DNA from: JASLDZ01 sp964242895
GTDB lineage: Bacteria > Pseudomonadota > Alphaproteobacteria > Caulobacterales > Caulobacteraceae
Length of the DNA: 64,000 bases
Assembly (NCBI GenBank): GCA_964242895.1
Contig: CAXTBN010000004.1
Location: forward strand, 1 to 64,000
Direction: 5' to 3'
Below the pieces are notes generated by a model. The model was not told the DNA's origin. It did no database searches and saw nothing but the letters and a program-made list of their open reading frames with translations. Every line of letters begins with the position of its first letter. Position 1 is the stretch's first letter. The translations under genes and the position numbers were made by a program. This document shows positions 27,296 to 39,094 of this stretch, piece by piece.

Positions 27296-28440
27296 ATGTC
27301 GCGTGAGCTCGAGCTGATCACCGGGGCCGTGCTGGCCGACGGTCGCCCCGGCGCCCTCCCGGCCGAGCCGGGCGACGGCCCCAAGCACGCGGGCCTGCAT
27401 ACGGAGTGCCTGAACTGCGGCGAAACGCTGCACGGCCGCTTCTGCGCGCGGTGCGGGCAGCCGTCCGACGACCACCACCGCTCCATTCTCCACCTCGCCT
27501 GGGAAACGGTGGAAGGCTTCACCCACCTGGACGGTCGGTTGGCGAAGACCGTGCCGCCCCTGTTCTTCCGGCCGGGCTCCCTGGCGCGGGATCATTTCGA
27601 AGGGCGGCGGCAGCGCCACGTGCCGCCCCTGCGCCTGTTCCTGGTCTCGCTGCTGCTTTTCATGCTGGCGCTGGAGTTCGTCGTCCATCGTGGCGCGGCG
27701 GGCCTGATGCACGTCGAGACGGGCGGCGAGGCGCCGCAGCCCGGCGTCCACGTGGCGTCGGTCCGGCCCGGAGCGACCGTCGGCTCCGCCGCCCAGCCCG
27801 CCGCGACCGCAACTCCCGCCGCCCCGCTTCCGCCCGGCGTGATCCCGCCCAAGGCGCCGGCCCCGCCCGAGATAGACCCCGCCTACGCCGTGCAGCCCGG
27901 TGCGGGGGACCTCGCCTCGCAGGCGATCGACGCCCTCGATGTCGCGCAGCCGACGAACGGCTCCGATGCGATCTCGGCGCTCGAGAAGTCCGGCGCCGCG
28001 AAGAACCCGATCGCCCGCTGGTTCCTGGCGCGCAGCAAGGCCGCCGGCGTCAGCCCCGAGTACTTCACCACCGTCATGTTCGAATGGGCGCATCGCCTGG
28101 CGGTGCTGCTGCTCCCGATCTTCGCACTGCTGCTCACGGTCTGCTACTTTTACCGAAGGCGTTTCTACATCTACGATCACCTCGTCGTCTCGATGCAATT
28201 CCTGTCGTTCATCTTCCTCGTGTCCGCGACGGCGTGGGTGCTGCCCGCGGGGGTGCGGGGACCGGCGGTGACCATCGCGACCCTGTGGACGCCCGTGAAC
28301 CTGTTCATGGTGCTGCGGGGCGCGTACGGCTCGTCGGTGGCGGGGGCGCTGGTCAAGACCGCCCTCCTGTGGGTCTCCACCCTCTGCCTGTTCGCCATGC
28401 TGCTGCTGGGGATCCTGGTGGTCACGCTTAGCCAGATGAG

Positions 28441-28444
<4 letters not shown>
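27296..28444 (+). CDS. DUF3667 membrane protein with N-terminal zinc ribbon
   Basis: 382-residue membrane protein. Near residues 37-55 it has a CxxC-x(10)-CxxC zinc ribbon (CLNCGETLHGRFCARCGQ), followed by the DUF3667 segment HLAWETVEGFTHLDGRLAKTVPPLFFRPG. It has about five predicted membrane helices, one after residue 105 and the rest in the last 130 residues, and a long Pro/Ala-rich loop in between. ATG at 27296 has GGAGAGGG upstream. Its stop overlaps the GTG start of the MCC alpha gene by four bases (GTGA), so it is translated with a leucine-catabolism enzyme despite having no known metabolic role. Confidence 0.85.
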
Positions 28445-30366
<1,922 letters not shown>

Positions 30367-30398
30367 CGCTCTCGCTTTCGCGCGTCGCGATCCCCGCC

Positions 30399-30425
30399 CA
30401 CGACCTGCACGACCTGCACGACCTG
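30399..30425. repeat. Three exact 9-bp tandem copies
   Basis: The unit CACGACCTG occurs three times head to tail in the 113-base gap between the MCC alpha stop and the DUF1489 start. No reading frame of note covers it. Likely a slippage repeat; its length could vary between strains. Confidence 0.8.
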
Positions 30426-30479
30426 CCGCGCCCTATCGCCGCGTTTCCGCCGCGGACTGGGGCGTCTATCCGCGTCCCC

Positions 30480-30896
30480 ATGCCGCTGCACATCATCAAG
30501 CTCGTGGTCGGCGTCGACACACTGGACGAGCTCGTCGCCTGGCGGCGCGCCCGGGCGCACGCCGAGCCCGAGTGGATCGTCCACACCCGCGTCACGCCCA
30601 AGCGCGCGGCGGAGGTGGAGGACGGCGGCTCCATCTACCGCGTCATCAAGGGCGTGATCGTCTGTCGCCAGCCCGTCCTGCGCATCGAGACGCACGGAGA
30701 GGGGCGGGCGTCGCGCTGCCGCATGGTGGTCTCGCCGGAGGTGGTGCGCACGGCCCCGACGCCGCGCCGACCCTTCCAGGGCTGGCGCTACCTGGAGCAC
30801 GACAAGGCGCCTGTCGATCTGGACGCCGGCGACGGGGCGGGGGGCCACATGCCCGCCGACCTCGCCATCCGGCTGCGCGAGCTCGGGGCCTGGTAG
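30480..30896 (+). CDS. DUF1489 family protein
   Basis: 138-residue protein matching the alphaproteobacterial DUF1489 family throughout: MPLHIIKLVVGVDTLDELVAW at the N-terminus, HTRVTPKRAAEVEDGGSIYRVIKGVI in the middle, and PFQGWRYLEHDKAPVDL followed by a short helical tail (PADLAIRLRELGAW). The family is predicted to be soluble and has no known activity. ATG at 30480. mipZ begins 98 bases downstream on the same strand. Confidence 0.88.
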   Translation: MPLHIIKLVVGVDTLDELVAWRRARAHAEPEWIVHTRVTPKRAAEVEDGGSIYRVIKGVIVCRQPVLRIETHGEGRASRCRMVVSPEVVRTAPTPRRPFQGWRYLEHDKAPVDLDAGDGAGGHMPADLAIRLRELGAW

Positions 30897-30924
30897 CGGT
30901 CCACAGGCGCGCGGCGGGGCGGCG

Positions 30925-30953
30925 TTGACGGGGCGGAGGTGGCGCGGTGTGCT
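30925..30953 (+). promoter_or_regulatory. Possible mipZ promoter (-35 TTGACG)
   Basis: TTGACG at 30925-30930 is followed after 17 bases by TGTGCT (30948-30953). The -35 is good, the -10 is poor. It lies 42 bases upstream of the mipZ ATG, in the only non-coding gap before the gene. A single GANTC site follows at 30974. The assignment is tentative. Confidence 0.35.
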
Positions 30954-30973
30954 CCCGCGCAGGGCGCTCGCCC

Positions 30974-30978
30974 GAGTC
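30974..30978. promoter_or_regulatory. GANTC (CcrM) site in mipZ leader
   Basis: The only GANTC in the mipZ upstream gap, as GAGTC, 16 bases before the start codon. CcrM methylates this motif in alphaproteobacteria, and in Caulobacter crescentus mipZ transcription is reported to depend on CcrM methylation. Function here is inferred from that precedent. Confidence 0.4.
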
Positions 30979-30994
30979 GGTTGAGGAGCGGGTC

Positions 30995-31870
30995 ATGGCC
31001 GGTCGGGTCATCGTCGTCGGCAACGAGAAGGGCGGGGCGGGCAAGTCGACCGTCGCCATGCACCTCGCCTGCGCCCTGCTGCAGGCGGGCCAGCGCGTCA
31101 CCACGCTCGACCTGGACCTGCGGCAGCAGTCGCTCGGCCGCTTCTTCGCCAACCGCCGCGCCTGGGCCGCCGCCAACGGCGCCGACCTGCCCATGCCGAC
31201 CGAGGACTGGCTAGGCGAGGACAGCAAGGGCGTGGCGCGAATCAAGCTCGACGAGCTCGCGCCCCGCGCGGCCGAGGCGATCGCGCGGGCCCGCGAGGCC
31301 GCCGACTTCGTGATCGTGGACACGCCCGGCGCGGACACGCCGACCAGCCGCGCCGCGCACGCCAAGGCCGACCAGATCGTCACGCCGCTGAACGACAGCT
31401 TCGTGGACTTCGACATGCTGGGTCAGGTCGACCCGGTGACGCTGGAATTGACCAAGCCCTCGCTCTACGCCGAGGCGGTGTGGGAGGCGCGCAAGCTGCG
31501 CATGGTCTACGACCGGGCGTCGGTGGACTGGCTTGTGCTGCGCAACCGCCTCGCCACCACCGAGGCGCGCAACAGGAAGCGCCTGGACGAGCGGGTCGAG
31601 GCGCTGTCGAAGCGCGTCGGCTTCCGCATCGGCCCCGGCCTGCGCGACCGCGTCATCTACCGCGAGCTGTTCCCCTTCGGCCTGACGGTGGCGGACCTGT
31701 CCTCGACGGTGCGGCCCGTGGCCGTATCGCTGTCGCACGTCGCAGCGCGCCAGGAACTGCGCGCCATCCTGACCGCGCTCGGGCTGGAGGCCTACGCCGG
31801 CGGCCGCGGCGCGATCTCATCGTCCGTCGCCGACGCGGCGGACGCGACGCCGGAGGCCGAAGCCGCGTGA
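30995..31870 (+). CDS. mipZ: Division-plane positioning ATPase MipZ
   Basis: ParA-like ATPase that forms a bipolar gradient through ParB and inhibits FtsZ away from midcell. The 291-residue protein starts RVIVVGNEKGGAGKSTVAMHL (deviant Walker A with signature lysine 12 and P-loop K17). It has FVIVDTPGADTPTSR and NDSFVDFDMLGQVDPVTLE, then the MipZ-specific block RNRLATTEARNRKRL and RIGPGLRDRVIYRELFPFGL. These match Caulobacter MipZ over the full length as I recall it. The ATG at 30995 has GAGGAG six bases upstream; the longer open frame is rejected. A J-domain gene is coupled downstream by GTGA. Confidence 0.96.
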   Translation: MAGRVIVVGNEKGGAGKSTVAMHLACALLQAGQRVTTLDLDLRQQSLGRFFANRRAWAAANGADLPMPTEDWLGEDSKGVARIKLDELAPRAAEAIARAREAADFVIVDTPGADTPTSRAAHAKADQIVTPLNDSFVDFDMLGQVDPVTLELTKPSLYAEAVWEARKLRMVYDRASVDWLVLRNRLATTEARNRKRLDERVEALSKRVGFRIGPGLRDRVIYRELFPFGLTVADLSSTVRPVAVSLSHVAARQELRAILTALGLEAYAGGRGAISSSVADAADATPEAEAA

Positions 31871-32304
31871 TCCTCCTCGCGCTGGCCGCCGCCCTGATGC
31901 TGGGGGCGGCGCTCGGGGCGCGGGGAGTCTTCCACCTGGGGCGCACCCTGCGAGGGCCGTGGCGGCCCGGCGCGGGCGTCGGCGCGGCGCTGGCGCTGTT
32001 CGCCGGACTCGCGTTCCTGGCGCGGGCGGAGTGGCTGCCGGGCGGAGTGCTGCTGGCCGTCGCCGCGGGGCTCGCCGCCATCGCGCGCCGCCGTTCTGCG
32101 CGTCCGACCGCCGCCGTCCGCACGCCGGGGCTGGGACGCCGCGAGGCCGCCTCGCTGCTCGGTGTCAGCGAAGGCGCGACCGGGGAGGAGGTGGAGGCGG
32201 CGCACCGCCGGCTGATGCGGCGCGTCCACCCCGACGTGGGGGGCTCCGCGGGGCTCGCGGCGCGGATCAACGCCGCTCGGGACGTGCTCCTGAATCGAGG
32301 CTGA
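31867..32304 (+). CDS. Membrane-anchored J-domain protein, 145 aa
   Basis: N-terminal hydrophobic segment (residues 1-18), a second one or two (about 37-52, 58-73), then a C-terminal J-domain: RREAASLLGVSEGATGEEVEAAHRRLMRRVHPDVGGS with the HPD tripeptide at 121-123. The layout resembles Tim14/Pam18 and small bacterial J proteins that recruit DnaK to the membrane. GTG start overlaps the mipZ stop by four bases, so it is translated with mipZ. It is convergent with the carboxypeptidase gene (36-base gap). Partner chaperone and client are unknown. Confidence 0.85.
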   Translation: MILLALAAALMLGAALGARGVFHLGRTLRGPWRPGAGVGAALALFAGLAFLARAEWLPGGVLLAVAAGLAAIARRRSARPTAAVRTPGLGRREAASLLGVSEGATGEEVEAAHRRLMRRVHPDVGGSAGLAARINAARDVLLNRG

Positions 32305-32340
32305 GCGAGCCGGCCCGCCGGCCGTGCCCAATGGCGCGAC

Positions 32341-34137
32341 TTAGCGGGCCACCACCATGCAGCGCTCGCCCTTGGCGGAGAGCCTGGCGCAGGCCGCCCT
32401 CGCGTCCGCCTTCGACAGGCCGGCGAAGCGGGCGCGGTAGGTGTGGCCGGCGCTCTCGACCTTCTCGGACCCGCCGACGACGCCCGCCAGCTTGGCGAGG
32501 TGCGCCTGGGCGTCCGAGCGGCTGCCGAAGGCGCCGACTTGGATCATGTAGGCGCCGCCCTCGGTCTTGGTCGTCTTGGCGGGAGCCTCGTCCTCGGACG
32601 CCGCGGTCTTGCAGGCGGCCCGGGCGTGGCGGCCGTGCGCCTTGGCGCAGTCCGGAGCGGTAGGCTCCGCCCTGGCGGTCTCGACGGCGCCGGCCTGCTC
32701 GTCCTTGCGGCAGGCCGCGCGCGCGTGGCGGCCGCGGACCTTTGCGCAGTCGGCGGCCGTCGGCGCGGTTTCGGCGACCTGCGTCTCCGCGTGCTTCGCA
32801 TCCGAGCGGCACGCCTTGAGCATGCGGCCGTGCAGGCCCGCGCAGTCCGCCGCCTCGGGCGCGGCGGTGCGGGCGACCGCGTGCGCCTCGTTCACGTCGG
32901 CTCGGCAGGCGCGCAGGCTCGACCCGCTCAGGCCGTGGCAGTCGGGAGCCGACGCCAGCACCTCGGAGGCGCTGGCGGCGTGGCAGCGCGCCTCGCGCAC
33001 GCGGCGGCCGTGGCGGCGCACCGTGATGTCGTCGCAGACCTCCGCGACGCGCGGAGAAGCGGCGCGCGCCGCCGCAACGGGACGGGGCGGGGCGAAGCGG
33101 GCCGTCGGGGGAGGCGCGTCCAGGCGGGCCATCTGGAAGGGCCGAGCGGGCGGAGGCGGCGGGGCGTCGGCGGTGACGACCTGCAGGCCGGCCTGATCGG
33201 CCGAGCCCATCTCCAGCGGCGGACGCACGATCATCCCGCCACCGTCCTCCGGCTCGCTGAGCAGCGAGGCGAGGGTCAGCGGCTGGCCGTGCGAGCGGCG
33301 GTCCAGGACGTCGAAGCCCGCCTGCAGCAGCGTCTCCACGTTCTCGTTGCGCGCCGCCGACGAGGAGCCGCCGAGAACCACGGTGATCAACCGCCGGCCG
33401 TCGTGCACGGCGGACGCCGCGAGATTGAAGCCGGCGGCGTTGGTGTAGCCCGTCTTAAGCCCGTCCATGCCCGGCATGCGCAGCAGCAGGCGGTTGTGGT
33501 TGAGCGTCGTGCGCCCGCGCCAAGTGAAGGCGTGCTGGTTGAAGAAGTGGTAGTACTGCGGATAGTCCCGCATCACCGCCCGGCTGAGCACGGCGATGTC
33601 GCGCGCCGTGGAGACGTTCACGTCACCGCGATGCGCTTCGGGCAGGCCGTTGGCGTTCTGGAAGCGGGTGCGCTTCATGCCGAGTTCCTGGCCGCGGAGC
33701 GTCATCAGCGCGGCGAAGCGCTGCTCGGAGCCGCCGCTGATCCGCTCGGCGAGCGCCACGGCCGCGTCGTTGGCGCTCATCACCGCGGCCGCCTGGATCG
33801 CCTCCGAGACGCTGATGTCCTCCCCCGCGGGGACACCGAGCTTGGACGGCGCCTGAGACGAGGCGTGCGCCGAGAAGGGCACCCGGTCGTCCATGGACAG
33901 CCGGCCGGTCGCGAGCGCCTCGAACGTTAAATACAACGTCATGATCTTGGTGATCGACGCGGGGTAGCGCGCGTCGTCGGCGTGCAGGGCGTAGAGCACC
34001 TCGCCCGAGTTCGCATCGACAACGATGGACGCGTACTTCGGTTTGTCGAACTGACCCTGTGCAGCGGCGGGCGCGGCGATCCCGCCGAACAGGGCGGCGG
34101 CGGCGGCGAACACGGCGGCCAGGCGGGGGAGCTTCAT
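32341..34137 (-). CDS. D-Ala-D-Ala carboxypeptidase (PBP5/DacA type) with Cys-repeat linker and SPOR domain
   Basis: Periplasmic penicillin-binding protein that trims the terminal D-alanine from peptidoglycan stem peptides. The 598-residue protein has a signal peptide (1-27), an S11 peptidase domain with Ser61 (SITK), Ser121-Ala-Asn and KTG (228-230), a Pro-rich stretch, then a linker with four repeats each holding a Cys pair (400/411, 432/443, 464/476, 497/509) plus an earlier pair (368/385). It ends in a SPOR domain (about 527-598, YMIQVGAFGSRSDAQAHLAKL). SPOR binds denuded glycan at the septum, suggesting septal targeting. The repeat linker is unusual. The gene is longer than typical DacA (about 400 aa). 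Confidence 0.92.
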   Translation of the reverse strand: MKLPRLAAVFAAAAALFGGIAAPAAAQGQFDKPKYASIVVDANSGEVLYALHADDARYPASITKIMTLYLTFEALATGRLSMDDRVPFSAHASSQAPSKLGVPAGEDISVSEAIQAAAVMSANDAAVALAERISGGSEQRFAALMTLRGQELGMKRTRFQNANGLPEAHRGDVNVSTARDIAVLSRAVMRDYPQYYHFFNQHAFTWRGRTTLNHNRLLLRMPGMDGLKTGYTNAAGFNLAASAVHDGRRLITVVLGGSSSAARNENVETLLQAGFDVLDRRSHGQPLTLASLLSEPEDGGGMIVRPPLEMGSADQAGLQVVTADAPPPPPARPFQMARLDAPPPTARFAPPRPVAAARAASPRVAEVCDDITVRRHGRRVREARCHAASASEVLASAPDCHGLSGSSLRACRADVNEAHAVARTAAPEAADCAGLHGRMLKACRSDAKHAETQVAETAPTAADCAKVRGRHARAACRKDEQAGAVETARAEPTAPDCAKAHGRHARAACKTAASEDEAPAKTTKTEGGAYMIQVGAFGSRSDAQAHLAKLAGVVGGSEKVESAGHTYRARFAGLSKADARAACARLSAKGERCMVVAR

Positions 34138-34221
34138 CAGCGATCCGTAGGCTTGCAGGCGACTCGGGAGCGGGGGCTCCGACCGGCCTGCTTATGAATG
34201 CGTCGGGTGTGTTTCTCCAAG

Positions 34222-34236
34222 GTAAACGCGTCTTAA
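34222..34236 (-). promoter_or_regulatory. CtrA-like box upstream of the carboxypeptidase gene
   Basis: On the minus strand the sequence reads TTAA-N7-TTAC, one base off the full CtrA consensus TTAA-N7-TTAA, inside a near-palindrome spanning about 34221-34238. It is 85-100 bases upstream of the carboxypeptidase ATG. A GANTC site (GACTC, 34161-34165) lies between box and gene. Cell-cycle control by CtrA is plausible but a single near-match is weak evidence. Confidence 0.3.
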
Positions 34237-34301
34237 CCGTGTCGGAGACGGCGAACGGTCGCAGGCGCCGCGGCCGCGATGGTGCAGTGCACAATCGCGC
34301 C

Positions 34302-34330
34302 TTGACGCGGTGCAGCATAGGACGCATATT
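34302..34330 (+). promoter_or_regulatory. Sigma-70 type promoter of the phasin gene
   Basis: TTGACG (34302-34307) and CATATT (34325-34330) are separated by exactly 17 bases, a near-consensus housekeeping promoter. Transcription should begin about 34337, giving a leader of some 47 bases before the ATG at 34384. TGCAG occurs twice nearby (34283-34287 and inside the spacer at 34311-34315). PhaR-type PHA regulators bind TGC-rich sites overlapping phasin promoters, so these copies are candidate operator half-sites. Confidence 0.65.
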
Positions 34331-34383
34331 CATCCTCGCGGCCGAACGGGTCCGCCCAGCTTCATCCTGTCCGGAGACCCCCC

Positions 34384-34941
34384 ATGACCGACGTCAACAC
34401 CGAGATGAACGCCGCCGCCGCGACCACGCAGGACGCTGCCGCCCACACCGCCCAAGCCACCGTCGACGCGGGCCGTCAGACGATGAACGCCGCGGCCGAC
34501 GCGGGCCGTCAGGCCTACGGCGCCGCCCAGAAGAACTGGACCGACGCCGCCACCGCCGGCAATCAAGCCTTCAAGGATCAGGCCGAGAAGTCGCTGTCGG
34601 CGCTGAACGACCTCAACACGCAGGGCAAGCGCAACCTGGAGGCCATGGTCGCTTCAGTGACCGCCGCCACCCGCGCCGCCGAGACGCTCGGCGCGCAGGC
34701 GATGTCCTACACCAAGTCCTCCATGGAGGCGCAGGTCGAGGCCGCACGCGCCATGACGGGCGCCCGCTCCGTGCAGGAGGCCATCGAGATGCAGACCTCC
34801 TTCGCCCGCCGCGCCCTGGAGACCTACGTGTCCGAGATGAACCGCGCCACCGAGACCGTTTCGGCCGCTATGAAGGACACGCTGAAGCCGCTCAACGAGC
34901 GCGCCACCGCCATGGTGGAGGCCGTGCAGTCGGTGCGCTGA
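34384..34941 (+). CDS. Phasin family protein (PHA granule-associated)
   Basis: 185-residue, almost entirely helical protein, Ala-rich with no Cys and few aromatic residues. It contains the Phasin_2 core: FKDQAEKSLSALNDLNTQGKRNLEAM (about residues 60-85) and ARSVQEAIEMQTSFARRALETYVSEM (about 123-148). Phasins coat polyhydroxyalkanoate granules and control their size and number. The gene is monocistronic, with a good promoter upstream and a hairpin terminator downstream, fitting strong, independent expression. No PHA synthase gene is present in the window. Some phasin-like proteins serve other roles, so PHA association is inferred. Confidence 0.88.
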   Translation: MTDVNTEMNAAAATTQDAAAHTAQATVDAGRQTMNAAADAGRQAYGAAQKNWTDAATAGNQAFKDQAEKSLSALNDLNTQGKRNLEAMVASVTAATRAAETLGAQAMSYTKSSMEAQVEAARAMTGARSVQEAIEMQTSFARRALETYVSEMNRATETVSAAMKDTLKPLNERATAMVEAVQSVR

Positions 34942-34968
34942 GCGCCCGACCCGCACTGATCTCCGGCG

Positions 34969-35003
34969 AGGCCCGGGGCGCACGCCGCGCTCCGGGCCTT
35001 TCC
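34969..35003 (+). terminator. Rho-independent terminator after phasin
   Basis: Eight-base arms (34969-34976 and 34992-34999) extend inward by four more pairs, including one G-U pair, to give a 12-bp GC-rich stem with a seven-base loop, followed directly by TTTCC. It lies 27 bases past the phasin stop. Confidence 0.7.
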
Positions 35004-35098
35004 GCGTCCGGGCGCCCGTTCGGTGGGCGATCCGTCTAGTCGGCGGCCCCGTGCTTTCAAGGGCTTTCCAGCGGCCCCGATCCGCATATCTATTCGGT

Positions 35099-35133
35099 GC
35101 GGAACACCGCCACCGAGAAGGCGGCGGTTCCGC
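35099..35133 (+). other. Strong hairpin in clpS leader
   Basis: Outer arms of seven bases (35099-35105 with 35127-35133) and an inner five-base-pair stem separated by a small internal loop. It ends 32 bases before the clpS ATG. No T-tract follows, so it is more likely a leader structure than a terminator. Role unknown. Confidence 0.4.
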
Positions 35134-35165
35134 GAGGTTGCTGCGGCGTGTGAGCGGAGTCGGGG

Positions 35166-35501
35166 ATGCCGGATCGGCGGGGAGATGAGCGGGGAGGGGG
35201 CGGCGGAGCCGGCTCGGCCGTCGTCACCCAGGTCAAGCCGAAGGTGGAGAAGCCTTCGCTTTACCGGGTCCTGATCCTCAACGACGACTATACGCCGATG
35301 GAATTCGTCGTCTACGTGCTCGAGCGCTTCTTCAACAAGTCGCGCGAGGACGCCACCCGCATCATGCTGCACGTGCACCAGCATGGCGTCGGCGTCTGCG
35401 GTGTGTTCACCTACGAAGTCGCAGAAACGAAGGTGGCGCAGGTGGTCGACACCGCGCGTCGTCATCAGCACCCTCTGCAGTGCACCATGGAAAAGGATTG
35501 A
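35166..35501 (+). CDS. clpS: ATP-dependent Clp protease adaptor ClpS
   Basis: Adaptor that delivers N-end-rule substrates to ClpAP. The 111-residue protein has a Gly/Arg-rich flexible N-terminus (about residues 1-25) and the ClpS core: YRVLILNDDYTPMEFVVYVLERFF with the substrate-pocket Asn-Asp-Asp, MLHVHQHGVGVCGVFTYEVAETKV with the pocket His, and the terminal helix. ATG at 35166. clpA begins 12 bases downstream, the usual clpS-clpA order. Confidence 0.96.
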   Translation: MPDRRGDERGGGGGAGSAVVTQVKPKVEKPSLYRVLILNDDYTPMEFVVYVLERFFNKSREDATRIMLHVHQHGVGVCGVFTYEVAETKVAQVVDTARRHQHPLQCTMEKD

Positions 35502-35512
35502 GGAGCGCGCCC

Positions 35513-37873
<2,361 letters not shown>

Positions 37874-37878
37874 TCCCC

Positions 37879-37905
37879 CGGGCGGCTCCGCAAGGAAGCC
37901 GCCCG
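37879..37905 (+). terminator. Hairpin after clpA
   Basis: Nine-base arms (37879-37887 with 37897-37905) around a nine-base loop, starting 6 bases after the clpA stop. The sequence after it is not T-rich, so it may stabilise the clpA mRNA 3' end rather than terminate by itself. Confidence 0.5.
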
Positions 37906-37990
37906 TCGTCCGGCCCTGGCTATTCCAGGTCCGCGCCGCTTGGTCGGGAGGCGGTGCGGAACGCCTCCCGATCCTGCGACTTAGCTCGCC

Positions 37991-39091
37991 ATGATCCTCC
38001 GTCCGCTTTTCCTCCTGGCCGCCTCCTCCATGGCGCTCGCGGCCTGCTCCGACGAGAGCCCGAAGACGGCGCAGGCGCCTGCGCGCAAGCCCGCCGCCGC
38101 CCAGAAGCCGGCCGCCGCGCCCGCCACCCCGCAGGTGGCGCAGATCAACGACGCCGCATTTCAGGTGCCGGCGGACACCTCCGCAACTCCTGCAGCCGCC
38201 AAATCCGGCGACAGCGCCAAGGCCAAGCCCGCGCCCGATCCGATGCTGATCAAGGCTCAGGTGCTGCTCGCGCGGGCGGACTTCTCGCCCGGCGAGGTTG
38301 ACGGGCTGATGGGCTCCAACTTCCGCCACGCGGTCGCGGCCTACGCCCAGGCGAACGGCCTGCGGAGCGACGGCGACCTGACGCAGGAGGTGTGGGACCA
38401 CCTCGCGCCAATGGCCGGTGCGCCGGTGGCCGGAACCTACACGCTTAGCGAGGCCGACGTCTCAGGACCCTGGTCTCCCGAGACCCACGACAGCATCTCC
38501 AAGGACAAGGGCTTGCCGGCGCTCGGCTTCACCCACGCCACCGAGGCGCTGGGTGAGAAGTTCCACATGTCCGAAGACCTGCTCAAGGCGCTGAACCCGG
38601 ACGTGGACTTCACCAAGCCGGGTGTCGCCATCACCGTGGCTGAGGTCGGCGACGTCGCCCTGCCGCAGGTCGACCACGTGGAGGTCGACAAGGCGCACGC
38701 CGCGGTGCGCGCCTATGGAGCGGACGACAAGGTGCTGGCCGTCTTCCCCGCCACGGTGGGTTCGACGGAGCGGCCTTCGCCCAAGGGCGTGCACAAGGTC
38801 ACGGTGGTGAAGCTCGACCCGCTGTACACCTACGATCCGAAGAAGCTGACCTGGGGCCCGAAGAAGCTTGGCCGCTTCACGATCAAGGCCGGGCCGAACA
38901 ACCCGGTCGGCTCGGTGTGGATGGGCCTGAACGCGCCGGGCTACGGCCTGCACGGCTCGCCGGAGCCGCACCAGATCGGCAAGACCGCCAGCCACGGCTG
39001 CGTGCGCATGACCAATTGGGACGCCCGGCTGCTGTCCACCGCCGTGAAGGTCGGCACCCAGGTCAGCTTCGTGAACAGCCGCAAGGCCTGA
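37991..39091 (+). CDS. L,D-transpeptidase (ErfK/YkuD) lipoprotein with PG-binding domain
   Basis: 366 residues. The N-terminus is a lipoprotein signal (FLLAASSMALAACSD, lipidated Cys19), then an Ala/Pro/Lys-rich linker, a peptidoglycan-binding type region (about 80-135), and a C-terminal YkuD domain with LHGSPEPHQIGKTASHGCVRMTNWD, where His and Cys of SHGCVR are catalytic. The arrangement matches ErfK/YbiS enzymes that either form 3-3 cross-links or attach proteins to the wall. It is the second L,D-transpeptidase in this window and differs from the YcbB type at 15936. The gene follows clpA by 117 bases. Substrate is not evident. Confidence 0.9.
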   Translation: MILRPLFLLAASSMALAACSDESPKTAQAPARKPAAAQKPAAAPATPQVAQINDAAFQVPADTSATPAAAKSGDSAKAKPAPDPMLIKAQVLLARADFSPGEVDGLMGSNFRHAVAAYAQANGLRSDGDLTQEVWDHLAPMAGAPVAGTYTLSEADVSGPWSPETHDSISKDKGLPALGFTHATEALGEKFHMSEDLLKALNPDVDFTKPGVAITVAEVGDVALPQVDHVEVDKAHAAVRAYGADDKVLAVFPATVGSTERPSPKGVHKVTVVKLDPLYTYDPKKLTWGPKKLGRFTIKAGPNNPVGSVWMGLNAPGYGLHGSPEPHQIGKTASHGCVRMTNWDARLLSTAVKVGTQVSFVNSRKA

Positions 39092-39094
39092 GCG

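Noticed and set aside
32305..32340. Small hairpin between the J-domain gene and the carboxypeptidase gene
   Set aside because: Five-base stem without a T-tract; too weak to call as a terminator.
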